Shown piece after piece: positions 38,401-46,056 of a stretch of DNA of 64,000 nucleotides; the stretch's first letter is position 1, and each line of letters opens with the position of its first letter. The notes under the pieces are model-generated. The model saw nothing but the letters and a program-made list of their open reading frames with translations, had not been told where the DNA came from and did not search any database. The stretch spans positions 372,001 to 436,000 of the forward strand of contig NZ_LR134476.1 of the NCBI RefSeq assembly GCF_900637955.1, read 5' to 3'. The position numbers and the translations under genes were made by a program. The stretch comes from Trueperella bialowiezensis (GTDB lineage: Bacteria > Actinomycetota > Actinomycetes > Actinomycetales > Actinomycetaceae).

Positions 38401-39043
38401 CACGCCGCGCAGTCGCCGCCTGGCGAGCAAGCGGGCCAAGCTGGCGGCGCAGCTCCGCAGCTAAGTCTTCAATACGGGTGAGATTGCCCTGCATCGATTC
38501 GAGTTTGCGCAAAGCCTTCTCTTTACGACGCCGGTGCTTGAGCACCCCGGCAGCTTCCTCAATAAACCCGCGCCGATCCTCAGGCGTTGCCGTGAGCACC
38601 TCATCGAGCTTGCCCTGCCCGATAATGACGTGCATTTCTTTACCCATGCCCGAATCGGACAGCAGCTCTTGGATATCGAGCAGGCGGCAGGCCGTGCCAT
38701 TGATCGCATACTCGGAACCGCCCGTGCGAAACAGCGTGCGGGAAATGGTGACCTCGGAGTAGTCGATCGGCAGCGCACCATCCGAATTGTCGATGGTCAG
38801 CGTCACCTCGGCTCGGCCCAGCGCGGGCCGCTTGGCGGTTCCGGCGAAAATCACGTCCGCCATCGCACCGCCACGCAGGTTCTTCGCACCCTGCTCACCC
38901 ATCACCCACGCAAGAGCATCAACCACATTGGATTTTCCAGAGCCGTTCGGCCCCACAACACAGTTGATCCCCGGTTCGAAATGCAGGGTGGTGGCAGTCG
39001 CAAACGACTTAAAGCCACGCAGGGTCAGAGTTTTCAGGTGCAC
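35456..39043 (-). CDS. smc: Chromosome segregation ATPase SMC
   Basis: Condensin core protein of 1195 residues. The N-terminal head has Walker A GPNGSGKSNVVDALAW and RGGAMADVIFAGT; two long coiled coils rich in Gln, Glu and Ala run from about 170 to 500 and 670 to 1000; the hinge lies between (LVGEHRAGVQGLVRDAVKI to GEVQAAAILSR). The C-terminal head has the signature LLSGGERSLTAIAFLVAIF and Walker B PFYVMDEVEAALDDTN. Start codon GTG. ScpA and ScpB partners are not in the window. Confidence 0.97.
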   Translation of the reverse strand: MHLKTLTLRGFKSFATATTLHFEPGINCVVGPNGSGKSNVVDALAWVMGEQGAKNLRGGAMADVIFAGTAKRPALGRAEVTLTIDNSDGALPIDYSEVTISRTLFRTGGSEYAINGTACRLLDIQELLSDSGMGKEMHVIIGQGKLDEVLTATPEDRRGFIEEAAGVLKHRRRKEKALRKLESMQGNLTRIEDLAAELRRQLGPLARQAATARRAQVIQAEVFDARARILADDVAQAQARLQAQAVDEEKFAAQREQLAHKLAEARAEVARLQAEADAASPHIAALTEDWQRLSSLVERFRSLGQLAMERQRSLTQAAPNTHRGESPESIRQRAQQARLEEEALAKEVRDAEDALHAVIAQRERAEAREAELTEQLAGINRTLADRRETAARLSGKIATATSRIEALTAERERVLAAVAGAEERAAQAETQVIELEQQAVAHADGDDSLSISHEEAARSQQEARDAVEHARQALVEAQAAVVEWRTKADTLELSLEPQDATAWLVGEHRAGVQGLVRDAVKISAGWEAAAEAALAGVAEGAIVKDVGAAVDALRAARQVGAGHLELLVADAHTASDPATSREAKASEALNVCGLAADQARLATDVITGESTTADALRALVAGTVLCIDLAAAQQLLDAGAPAVATMAGDVLTPSHAWGGEVQAAAILSRQAAYDDARTQQEKAQQQVEEYEIDLDNARARAEVAEQEFNSLAAELSARDSQLAAVTAQLGVLRQSVAAAHQEVERNSQRADHIDADLTARSTELDTLREQQDQLDAEPEDLAARASQLATEQTSAHKATVAARSDETEARLKLRTREERLRASSGKSDALENQAKAVEARIAQEERQAARRADAAQIADRVAADAHAALAATQELLAAVTSERHEAEAQRSTRETELSAARRYFERLQAEDRELGDVAHRQELALAEQRLKYDQLAERAISDLGMSAEVLVAEFGPHLPIKQPVEEGKEPKPDIPFVRAEQEKRLAKAERDLSRLGKINPLALEEHAALEERQRYLTEQLEDLRRSRADLLGIVKEIDERVEEVMTSALADVAREFESTFARLFPGGKGKLTLTDPDDVLTTGVDIEARPPGKRVKRLSLLSGGERSLTAIAFLVAIFKARPSPFYVMDEVEAALDDTNLSRLLGLFEELQDNSQLLIITHQKRTMEIADALYGVAMREDGVTTVISQRVKDLAT

Positions 39044-39069
39044 GCAGCTAGTTTAGCCACAAAAGCGCA

Positions 39070-39486
39070 CTACTCGGAGAACCAGACGCCGATCTCGTGG
39101 GCTGCCGACTCCTCGCCGTCGGACGAATGAATAAGGTTACGGATCTGCCCGTCTCCCCAGTCGCGGCCCAGATCGCCGCGGATCGTGCCCGGCGCCGCAC
39201 TCGTGGGATCAGTGGCACCCGACAGGGAGCGCACACCCTCAATCACCCGGTTACCCTCAACCACGGCGGCCACGATCGGCCCCGACTTCATGTATTCGGC
39301 CATGCCCGGATAAAACGGCTTCGCTGTGTGTTCGTGATAGTGGCTGGCCAGCTGCTCGTCGGTGGCGGTCAGCATCCGCATGCGCGTGATGCGATAGCCC
39401 TTGGATTCGATTCGCCGCAGGATTTCCCCGACGAGGCCGCGCTGCACGCCGTCGGGCTTAACCAGAATAAGTGTCTGTTGTGCCAT
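39070..39486 (-). CDS. ndk: Nucleoside diphosphate kinase
   Basis: Balances NTP and dNTP pools by transferring the gamma phosphate through a histidine. The 138-residue protein starts AQQTLILVKPDGVQRGLVG, and the active-site histidine is in GQIRNLIHSSDGEES. It lies 26 bases before smc and 158 bases after folC; the gap holds the inverted repeat described below, which would be in the ndk leader or promoter. Confidence 0.97.
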   Translation of the reverse strand: MAQQTLILVKPDGVQRGLVGEILRRIESKGYRITRMRMLTATDEQLASHYHEHTAKPFYPGMAEYMKSGPIVAAVVEGNRVIEGVRSLSGATDPTSAAPGTIRGDLGRDWGDGQIRNLIHSSDGEESAAHEIGVWFSE

Positions 39487-39522
39487 GGTGCCATCCTACT
39501 ATTCGCCCGCATGTGTTCTTGC

Positions 39523-39607
39523 CGTTCCCGGGGTACCGGTTGCCTTCCCGGGGTACCGAATCCGGCGATTTGTCTACCCCAGGAACGCAACGTGTACCCC
39601 CGGAACT
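39523..39607. repeat. Two direct plus two inverted copies of a 15-base motif (20-base spacing)
   Basis: The motif GTTCCCGGGGTACC appears at 39523-39537 and again, with one change, 20 bases later at 39543-39557. Its reverse complement then appears at 39573-39587 and 39593-39607, again 20 bases apart. The two outer 22-base blocks agree at 18 of 22 positions, so the whole region can fold into one long imperfect hairpin. It lies in the folC–ndk gap. I cannot assign it to a known element; it could be a terminator of folC, a regulatory hairpin for ndk, or a small mobile repeat. Confidence 0.75.
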
Positions 39608-39643
39608 GAATGCACTGAACCCCGCAAACGCGACGTCCCTAGG

Positions 39644-41233
39644 CTAGGGTTCGTCCACGCTTGGCCGGCCCATCACCGCGCGCGCTTCGGCAGCAAGAAT
39701 CACCGAGCCCATGACGATCACCGACGGGGTGGTCACCTCCTCCGGATCCACCGATTCAGCCACATCCGCCGCATACACGATCGCCGAATCCAAATGCGGC
39801 TCCACGGCCACCCGATCCTCGCCAAACACCGACCGCGCCAGCTGCGCGACCTCGTCAATCGGCATCGCTCGCTCAGAATGCAGCTCGGTCACCACCACGG
39901 AATGAACGTTCGGCTCGAGCACGGAAAGCATGCCCTCTACGTCCTTGTCCGCCATCGCCGCGAACACGAGTACGCGAGTGCCGGGGAAAGACTCGTCGAG
40001 GGCCTCCACTGTTGCTTGCACGCCGGCGGGATTATGCGCGGCGTCGGCGATCACGAGCGGAGAGTTCTTGATCACTTCCATGCGTCCGGGCGAATTCGTT
40101 GCCATGAGGGCGTGTTCGACGACGTCGCCACTCCACGCACCCCCACCAAACAGGGCTTCTACGGCCGCGAGCGCAATCGCCGCATTTTCGGCCTGGTATT
40201 TGCCGTACATGGCAAGCGGAACGTCCTCGTACACTGCCGACGGCGTGCGCACGGTCAGCATCTGGCCGCCAACGGCTGGCTCGCGCTCAAGCACCTCGAG
40301 GTGCTTCCCGTACTGCACGTGTGTTGCCCGGTTCTTCGCCACCGCCTGTTTAACGAGCTCGCTCACGTCGGGCGTTTGAGGCGCACTGATAAGCGTGGCG
40401 CCCGGTTTGAGGATGCCCAGCTTTTCGCGGGCGATATCGGTCAGCTGCGCGCCGAGCCACTTTTCGTGGTCACGTGCCACGGTCATGAGGACGGCGACAT
40501 CGGCGTCGATCACGTTCGTCGCATCCCACAGGCCGCCCATGCCAACTTCCACTACGGCCACGTCAACCGGCGCATCCGCGAACGCTGCGAAGGCCATGAC
40601 GGTGAACACTTCAAAGAAGCTCATCTGCGGCCCGCCGTTCGCTGCCGACTGCGCATCAACCATCTCAACGAACGGAGCCACGTCCTGCCACGCCTGGATG
40701 AAACCTTCGCGAGAAATCGCCTGCCCGTCAATCGAGATCCGCTCGCGCACCGAGTTCAGGTGCGGAGAGGTGAACCGGCCGGTGCGTATGCCGCGCTCGC
40801 GCAGCAGCGCCTCGATCATTCTGGCCGTCGAGGTCTTCCCGTTCGTGCCCGTGATGTGAATCGCACGGTACTGGTGTTGCGGGTTGCCCATCATGTCCAA
40901 GCAGTCAACAACGCGCTGCGTGGACGGCTGCACCTTGTGCTCGGGAGCCCGCGTCAAAATCTGCGCGTAGATCTCGGCCACCTGCTCGTCGAGCTTGGCA
41001 GTTTCAGCCAGCTCCGCTGTGGGATCACCGGCGCTCGCGGCGGAAGGCGAGGCCTCGGCGTCGTCTTCGGCCAAAAGGTCGTCGATGACGCTCGGATCAG
41101 GCCCGGCCACGAGCGGGGAGCGCAACAGCGCCTCAAGTGCTCGTTGCGTCTGTTCTTCCTCCGCAGTGAGCTCGGGCTCCTCGCCGCCCAGCTCGTCGTC
41201 GCTCAACTCAGGCTCGTCTGGTCGCTGGTTCAC
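39644..41233 (-). CDS. folC: Folylpolyglutamate synthase / dihydrofolate synthase
   Basis: Adds glutamate to dihydropteroate and to folates. The Mur-ligase P-loop is IHITGTNGKTSTARMIEALL near residue 130, and the second ligase motif is DAAHNPAGVQATVEAL. Length 529 exceeds the usual 430-450 because of an N-terminal extension of about 75 acidic, Glu/Asp/Ala-rich residues (ELSDDELGGEEPELTAEEEQ) with no recognisable domain. The GTG start overlaps the ileS stop by four bases, so the two are translationally coupled. Confidence 0.94.
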   Translation of the reverse strand: MNQRPDEPELSDDELGGEEPELTAEEEQTQRALEALLRSPLVAGPDPSVIDDLLAEDDAEASPSAASAGDPTAELAETAKLDEQVAEIYAQILTRAPEHKVQPSTQRVVDCLDMMGNPQHQYRAIHITGTNGKTSTARMIEALLRERGIRTGRFTSPHLNSVRERISIDGQAISREGFIQAWQDVAPFVEMVDAQSAANGGPQMSFFEVFTVMAFAAFADAPVDVAVVEVGMGGLWDATNVIDADVAVLMTVARDHEKWLGAQLTDIAREKLGILKPGATLISAPQTPDVSELVKQAVAKNRATHVQYGKHLEVLEREPAVGGQMLTVRTPSAVYEDVPLAMYGKYQAENAAIALAAVEALFGGGAWSGDVVEHALMATNSPGRMEVIKNSPLVIADAAHNPAGVQATVEALDESFPGTRVLVFAAMADKDVEGMLSVLEPNVHSVVVTELHSERAMPIDEVAQLARSVFGEDRVAVEPHLDSAIVYAADVAESVDPEEVTTPSVIVMGSVILAAEARAVMGRPSVDEP

Positions 41234-44200
41234 GCAAGCTTCTCCACGGTTGCTTCGATCTTGCTCGCTCCGCCCGACACGGAGGTCTCCAATGCCAGGG
41301 TTTCGGCTGCGATCATGTCAATATTCGCTTCGACGGCCGCCACGTGCTCGTCGGGCACGCGCAGCGTCAAGCGGATGCGGTCGGCAACGTGCAGGTCGTC
41401 AGCCTTGCGCTGATCCTGTACCGCGCGCACGACGTCGCGAGCATAACCTTCGGCCTCGAGCTCGGCATCCAGAACGGTGTCAAGCACGACGAACGCCCCG
41501 GAACTGAGCACGTCGGCAACCTGCCCCTCGTCGGCCTCGACCGCCGTCGTCGCCTCAAACTGTCCGTCCTTGAGCACGATTTCCGGTTCGATCAACATGC
41601 GCACTCCGCCGTCGACCTTCTCCCACTTGCCCTCACGCGCTGCCTTGAACAGTGCGGACGTGTGCCGGCGCACCTCAGGCTCCAACTCGCGCGGCAGCAC
41701 GGCAAGTTCGTGGCGCACCTCCAAGCCGGACTCCTCGGCCGTCTGGATACGCACCTCCTTAACGTTCACCTCAGAAGCGATCAGATCAGCGAACTTACCC
41801 AGATCCAGGTTCGTCACGACAGTCAGCGACCGCAGCGGCTGACGCACGCGCAACTGGTTCGCCTTACGCAGCGAATGAGCATGCGAGACGACGTCGCGCA
41901 CCTCGTCCATCTGCTCCACAAGTTCGGTATCGACGACGTCGTTCGGCCAGATCGGCCAATCCGTCAAATGAACCGAACGCCCGCCCGTCAGGCCGCGCCA
42001 AATTTCCTCCGCAACCATCGGCAGCAACGTGGCAGTGACCCGCATGAGCGTTTCCAGTGCGGTGTACAGCGTGTCGAACGCGCGATGATCCTCGTCCCAG
42101 AAACGGTCGCGCGAGGTACGCACGTACCAGTTCGTCAACAGGTCAATGTGGTCGCGGATGTCCTTCGCTGCCGCTGGAATGTCGAGGCCGTCAAGGTGCT
42201 CGCGTACAGAATCTGCCAGCAGTTTCGTCCGCGACAGCAGGTAGCGGTCCATGACGTCGAGGCCAGCCAGCACGTCGGCGTCGGCGACGTCGATCGGCTT
42301 GGCCACGTAACCCTTCCCGCCATTACACGTGCCGGCATAGAGCGCGAAGAAGTACCACGTGTTCCACAGCGGCAAGATCACGTGCCGCATCGCCTCGCGG
42401 ATACCTTCCTCGTTGACCACGAGGTTGCCGCCGCGCAAAACCGGCGAACTCATGAGCATCCAGCGCACCGCGTCCGAACCGTAGACGTCATACATCTCCA
42501 TCGGATCCGGATAGTTGCGCAGCGACTTGGAGGCCTTCCGCCCGTCGTTGCCCAGCACAATACCGTGCGAAATACAGGACGTGAACGCCGGCTTATCGAA
42601 AATCGCGGTCGACAGCACGTGCATGACGTAAAACCACCCGCGGGTCTGGCCGATGTACTCCACGATAAAGTCGCCCGGGAAGTGCGACTCGAACCACTCC
42701 TGGTTATCAAACGGGTAGTGCTTCTGCGCGAACGGCATCGAGCCCGAATCGAACCAGACGTCCAAGATGTCGTCAATCCTGCGCATCGTCGACTTACCCG
42801 TCGGATCATCCGGATTCGGGCGGGTCAGCTCGTCGACGAACGGCCGGTGCAAATCCGGCTCGCCCTGACGGTTACGCGGCAGGCGCCCGAAGTCCTTCTC
42901 GATCTCAGCGAAAGATCCATACACGTCAACACGCGGATATTCCGGGTTATCCGACTTCCACACCGGGATCGGCGTACCCCAGTAGCGGTTACGCGAAATC
43001 GACCAGTCGCGAGCACCTGCCAGCCAGTTACCGAAAATACCGTCCTTAATGTGCTCCGGCTGCCACGTGATCTGTTGGTTAAGCTCAACCATCCGATCCT
43101 TAAACTTCGTCACAGCCACAAACCACGAGGTGACCGGCTTGTAGATAAGCGGCTTGCGGCAACGCCAGCAATGCGGATAGGAATGCACGTACGACTGCTC
43201 GCGCACGAGCACCGCCCGCACCTCGGGCGCGATCCGCTCCTGTGAGCCCGTGCCATCGCGGAGATCGTTGATGATCGGCCGGTTCGCCTCGAACACGTTC
43301 TGGCCCACGTAGTCGGTGGTATTCGCCATGAACTTACCGGCCGCGTCCACCGTTTCCACAACCTCAATACCCGCCTCGGCGAGCACGAACATATCCTCTT
43401 CACCATAGGGCGCGATATGCACCAGGCCCGTGCCGTCTTCCACCGACACGTAGTCTGCCGTGTGGATCGTCCACGCATTCGGCCCCGGCTTCGCCTCTTC
43501 CCGGCTGAAATAGTCAAAAATCGGATTGTAGCGCTTACCCTGTAAGTCACTGCCCTTATATTCAGCGACGACGCGCGGGTCCTCCCCCAGCTCCTTCTCA
43601 TACGAGCCCACCAGGGCCTTCGCCAGCAGAACTTTCTCGCCAGCCAGCGGACCGTCGTCGGGAACAACCGTCACATAATCCACGTCCGGGCCCACCGCGA
43701 TCGCGAGGTTCGCCGGAAGCGTCCACGGCGTCGTCGTCCAAATCAGCGCCAACTCGCCAGACTCCAAACGCAAGCCCACCGTCACCGTCGTATCCTGACG
43801 ATCCTGGTAGACGTCGTCGTCCATCTTCAACTCGTGATTCGACAGCGGAGTCTGATCATTCCAACAGTACGGGAGCACGCGATACCCCTCGTACACCAGG
43901 CCCTTGTCCCACAGCTGCTTAAAGCCCCAGATCACCGACTCCATGTACGTGGGCTCCAACGTGGAATAGCCGTTGCGGAAATCCACCCAGCGCGCCTGCC
44001 GATTAACGTACTCTTCCCACTCGTTGACGTATTTGAACACTCCGGCACGGCAAGCATCGTTGAACTTCTCGATGCCCATCTCGTCGATCTCAGACTTATC
44101 CTCGATGCCCAGCATGCGCTCCGCCTCGAGCTCCGCCGGCAGACCGTGGGTGTCCCAACCAAACACGCGCTCGACCTTCTTGCCGCGCTGCGTCTGATAG

Positions 44201-44436
44201 CGTGCGACGACGTCCTTCACGTAACCCGTCAGAAGATGCCCGTAATGCGGTAGACCGTTAGCGAACGGCGGACCATCATAGAAGACGAACTCCTCGCCCT
44301 CACGCTGATCAACCGATGCCTCAAACGTGGAGTCAGCTTCCCAGTAGGCCAAAATGTCTTTTTCAAGCTCGGGGAAATTCGGGGACGCCACCACGTCCTG
44401 CTCGCGATGCAATTGATATTTAGCCTGGTCAGCCAT
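41230..44436 (-). CDS. ileS: Isoleucyl-tRNA synthetase, large (type 2) form
   Basis: Charges tRNA-Ile and edits valine. The HIGH motif is PPFANGLPHYGHLL (residues about 55-68), the CP1 editing domain spans roughly 190-400, and the KMSKS loop reads GNDGRKASKSLRNYPDP, with Ala in place of the usual Met. The C-terminal part from 900 to 1068 is the long extension of the eukaryote-like group, many of which resist mupirocin. The ATG at 44436 follows GAGGAGAGG and is preferred to the open frame to 44559, which lies in the T-box leader. It is controlled by the T-box at 44437-44700. Confidence 0.96.
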   Translation of the reverse strand: MADQAKYQLHREQDVVASPNFPELEKDILAYWEADSTFEASVDQREGEEFVFYDGPPFANGLPHYGHLLTGYVKDVVARYQTQRGKKVERVFGWDTHGLPAELEAERMLGIEDKSEIDEMGIEKFNDACRAGVFKYVNEWEEYVNRQARWVDFRNGYSTLEPTYMESVIWGFKQLWDKGLVYEGYRVLPYCWNDQTPLSNHELKMDDDVYQDRQDTTVTVGLRLESGELALIWTTTPWTLPANLAIAVGPDVDYVTVVPDDGPLAGEKVLLAKALVGSYEKELGEDPRVVAEYKGSDLQGKRYNPIFDYFSREEAKPGPNAWTIHTADYVSVEDGTGLVHIAPYGEEDMFVLAEAGIEVVETVDAAGKFMANTTDYVGQNVFEANRPIINDLRDGTGSQERIAPEVRAVLVREQSYVHSYPHCWRCRKPLIYKPVTSWFVAVTKFKDRMVELNQQITWQPEHIKDGIFGNWLAGARDWSISRNRYWGTPIPVWKSDNPEYPRVDVYGSFAEIEKDFGRLPRNRQGEPDLHRPFVDELTRPNPDDPTGKSTMRRIDDILDVWFDSGSMPFAQKHYPFDNQEWFESHFPGDFIVEYIGQTRGWFYVMHVLSTAIFDKPAFTSCISHGIVLGNDGRKASKSLRNYPDPMEMYDVYGSDAVRWMLMSSPVLRGGNLVVNEEGIREAMRHVILPLWNTWYFFALYAGTCNGGKGYVAKPIDVADADVLAGLDVMDRYLLSRTKLLADSVREHLDGLDIPAAAKDIRDHIDLLTNWYVRTSRDRFWDEDHRAFDTLYTALETLMRVTATLLPMVAEEIWRGLTGGRSVHLTDWPIWPNDVVDTELVEQMDEVRDVVSHAHSLRKANQLRVRQPLRSLTVVTNLDLGKFADLIASEVNVKEVRIQTAEESGLEVRHELAVLPRELEPEVRRHTSALFKAAREGKWEKVDGGVRMLIEPEIVLKDGQFEATTAVEADEGQVADVLSSGAFVVLDTVLDAELEAEGYARDVVRAVQDQRKADDLHVADRIRLTLRVPDEHVAAVEANIDMIAAETLALETSVSGGASKIEATVEKLA

Positions 44437-44700
44437 CCGTACCTCTCCTCTGAAGTACGAGGCTGCCCGCCCCGCACTCCTCCAGTTCGTGAAGTGTCTA
44501 GGCGAGGGCGACTTATGCCGCGGTACCACCTCGCTTGCCGACAACGCCTGCTTAGCCACTGTGCTGTTGCCAAGCTCGCCGTTTCGGCCGCTTATTGGGG
44601 ACGATCACGAGTCCATCCGCCCGGTTCTACTGAGCTGGCCGCCTTCTGCTGCACTCAGCGGTGCTAGCCTTGCCGTTCTTCCGGAAGCTCCCCGGTGATT
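44437..44700 (-). promoter_or_regulatory. T-box riboswitch in the ileS leader (tRNA-Ile sensing)
   Basis: The minus-strand leader contains the T-box antiterminator/antisequestrator core TGGTACCGCGG at 44528-44518, the sequence that base-pairs with the tRNA acceptor end. About 75 bases upstream a small stem (GGAC–GTCC) encloses TCGTGATC, where ATC (44605-44603) is a plausible isoleucine specifier codon. There is no T-run terminator between the T-box and the start; instead CGTAC (44442-44438) and GTACG (44459-44455) can pair around the Shine-Dalgarno sequence. Actinobacterial ileS T-boxes with short stem I are known to control translation in this way, so the same mechanism is inferred. The distal end of the RNA is approximate. 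Confidence 0.85.
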
Positions 44701-44821
44701 GCCGGATCATAGCCAGCGATCAGTCTAGCCCAGCCAACCGCGTTTGCTGTAACCGTGCGCTCAATCTCACGTGAGCCAAGGATCGGCGGCCTCCCGGCGT
44801 CGTTCTACAGCCTCCCGGCGT

Positions 44822-44974
44822 CGTTTCTGCTTGTATAGCAGTTTTGACGAACTCAACGGCGTCAAACAGCGTCGTTTCTGCTTATATAGCAATTCTGCCG
44901 GACTCGACGCCGCCAAACCTCCCCGTTTCTGCTTATATAGCAATTCTGCCGGACTCGACGCCGCCCAGCGGGCC
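44822..44974 (+). repeat. Three tandem units of a 51-base repeat (locus I)
   Basis: Units start at 44822, 44873 and 44924, exactly 51 bases apart. Each begins CGTTTCTGCTTATATAGCA (one base differs in unit 1), in which TGCT and AGCA pair across a five-base loop, and is followed by a less conserved half (TGCCGGACTCGACGCC in units 2 and 3, TGACGAACTCAACGGC in unit 1). A shorter degenerate copy (CCTCCCGGCGTCGTT) precedes it near 44792. The locus lies between the ileS T-box and the 3' end of the DUF559-like gene. See loci II and III. A 51-base unit is also 17 codons, but coding is rejected below. Confidence 0.9.
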
Positions 44975-44989
44975 CCACTTAAAGCCTTA

Positions 44990-45847
44990 TCAGGCTGTGA
45001 TGGTCGGAAGACCAGCTAGCCAGCTCATGTCACATCGCGGCCGACCCCGCCACCCCCGCTTACGAAAGAACTCGGCAACCCACGCCACGAGTTTATGCGG
45101 CTTCCACATGTACTCCCCTGGGACGCGCACGACCGCCCATCCTTCGTGATCCATCCGAGCGTACCGGGCGATATCTTTGACTGATTGGTCCTTGTTGCCA
45201 AAGTGGCCGTAGCCTTCATACTCGATAAGGATCTGGTACTGTCTGTTCCCCATGTCGGCACGCCCGATGAACTCATGTAGAGAATCGGAACTGTACACTT
45301 CGATTTGTGTTTCTAAAGTTGGTAATCCCGCAGATTCCAAGATAAAACGCGTAGCCGACTCACGCCGCGAACCGGAATCGTCAACGGATTTCGCGAACAG
45401 TTCTCTCAGGCGTTGAGAGTTCATTATGCTTCGTCTGTCGATGTCGGTGAGAGGGATCTGTTTGCGTTGGATTTCGTCGAAGACAATGACGATGTCTCCG
45501 TCAGACAGTGTCGTGTCTGTGAGGGCGTCGCCGAGGGCTGCGATCCCGCCGCTGTGTTCCCGCTCGCCCGGATGCCACACCATATTGTTGACGCGCACCT
45601 GTTGAGGAGATGCCACATGAAGTGGAAGTATCGGGCCGACGTCGATGCCGCGAAGCTGTAAAGCGCTGAGCCCTGTAATGACCAATTGTGGGTATGCGTC
45701 AAGCGCAGCACTTGCGACGACCCGGGTTGAGAGCGTGACGTCAGAACTCACATAGGTGTCTTTGAAGACCCGCGTGAACCTGTGCCCAGCCATGTGCGGC
45801 AAGAATTCACGCATGTTGTTGATCTGGCGGCGACGATAGAATCCCAT
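44990..45847 (-). CDS. DUF559-like (VSR/PD-DExK fold) protein with AbiEi-like N-terminal region
   Basis: A 285-residue protein resembling the actinobacterial AbiEi/DUF559 group. Its N-terminal region (DTYVSSDVTLSTRVVASAALDAYPQL, then ITGLSALQLRG) is AbiEi-like, but the usual winged-helix part before it is missing or truncated. The C-terminal half carries a VSR-like nuclease pattern: FILESAGLPTLETQIEVY, EFIGRADMGNRQYQILIEYEGYGHFGNKDQSVKDIARY. No adjacent toxin gene is present. It has only a weak ribosome binding site (AGAAG). It is enclosed by 51-base repeat arrays in direct orientation, on both sides. Activity not shown. Confidence 0.75.
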   Translation of the reverse strand: MGFYRRRQINNMREFLPHMAGHRFTRVFKDTYVSSDVTLSTRVVASAALDAYPQLVITGLSALQLRGIDVGPILPLHVASPQQVRVNNMVWHPGEREHSGGIAALGDALTDTTLSDGDIVIVFDEIQRKQIPLTDIDRRSIMNSQRLRELFAKSVDDSGSRRESATRFILESAGLPTLETQIEVYSSDSLHEFIGRADMGNRQYQILIEYEGYGHFGNKDQSVKDIARYARMDHEGWAVVRVPGEYMWKPHKLVAWVAEFFRKRGWRGRPRCDMSWLAGLPTITA

Positions 45848-45968
45848 GCGAGCATCTTCTAATATTTCGTATTCGAGCTCACAGGCGTTACGGTGATCTG
45901 TGGAAGACGCCGTCGTTTGGAGGCTTGTGGATAAGCAAAAGACGGATCACGACGCCGCCAAACCCTCT

Positions 45969-46056
45969 CGTTTCTGCTTATATAGCAGTTTTGGCGAACT
46001 CAAGGGCCCCGAACCTCCCCGTTTCTGCTACTACAGCAAAAACGCGAGTGCGCACC
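45969..46056 (+). repeat. Two tandem units of the 51-base repeat (locus II)
   Basis: Units start at 45969 and 46020, 51 bases apart, in the same orientation as locus I. Unit 1 is CGTTTCTGCTTATATAGCAG and unit 2 CGTTTCTGCTACTACAGCAA, so the TGCT...AGCA arms are kept while the five loop bases change. A degenerate unit (GACGCCGCCAAACCCTC half only) precedes the first. The array runs up to the 3' end of murJ and lies on the 5' side of the DUF559-like gene. Confidence 0.88.

Noticed and set aside
39401-41413. A 670-residue open frame on the plus strand across ndk and folC
   Set aside because: It lies antisense to two confident genes, has no recognisable domain or ribosome binding site, and long antisense frames are common in GC-rich DNA.
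41344-43245. A 633-residue open frame antisense to ileS
   Set aside because: Same reason: a shadow of the ileS codon pattern, rich in Arg, His and Val, with no start signal.
44822-44974. CRISPR-like array
   Set aside because: The units are hairpin-plus-variable-half of equal 51-base length; spacers are themselves repeated, only two or three units occur, and no cas gene is present.
44771-45019. An 82-residue protein made of 17-residue repeats on the plus strand
   Set aside because: Its similarity between loci is explained by the repeat DNA; the invariant bases are those of the hairpin arms, and the start and ribosome binding site are unconvincing.
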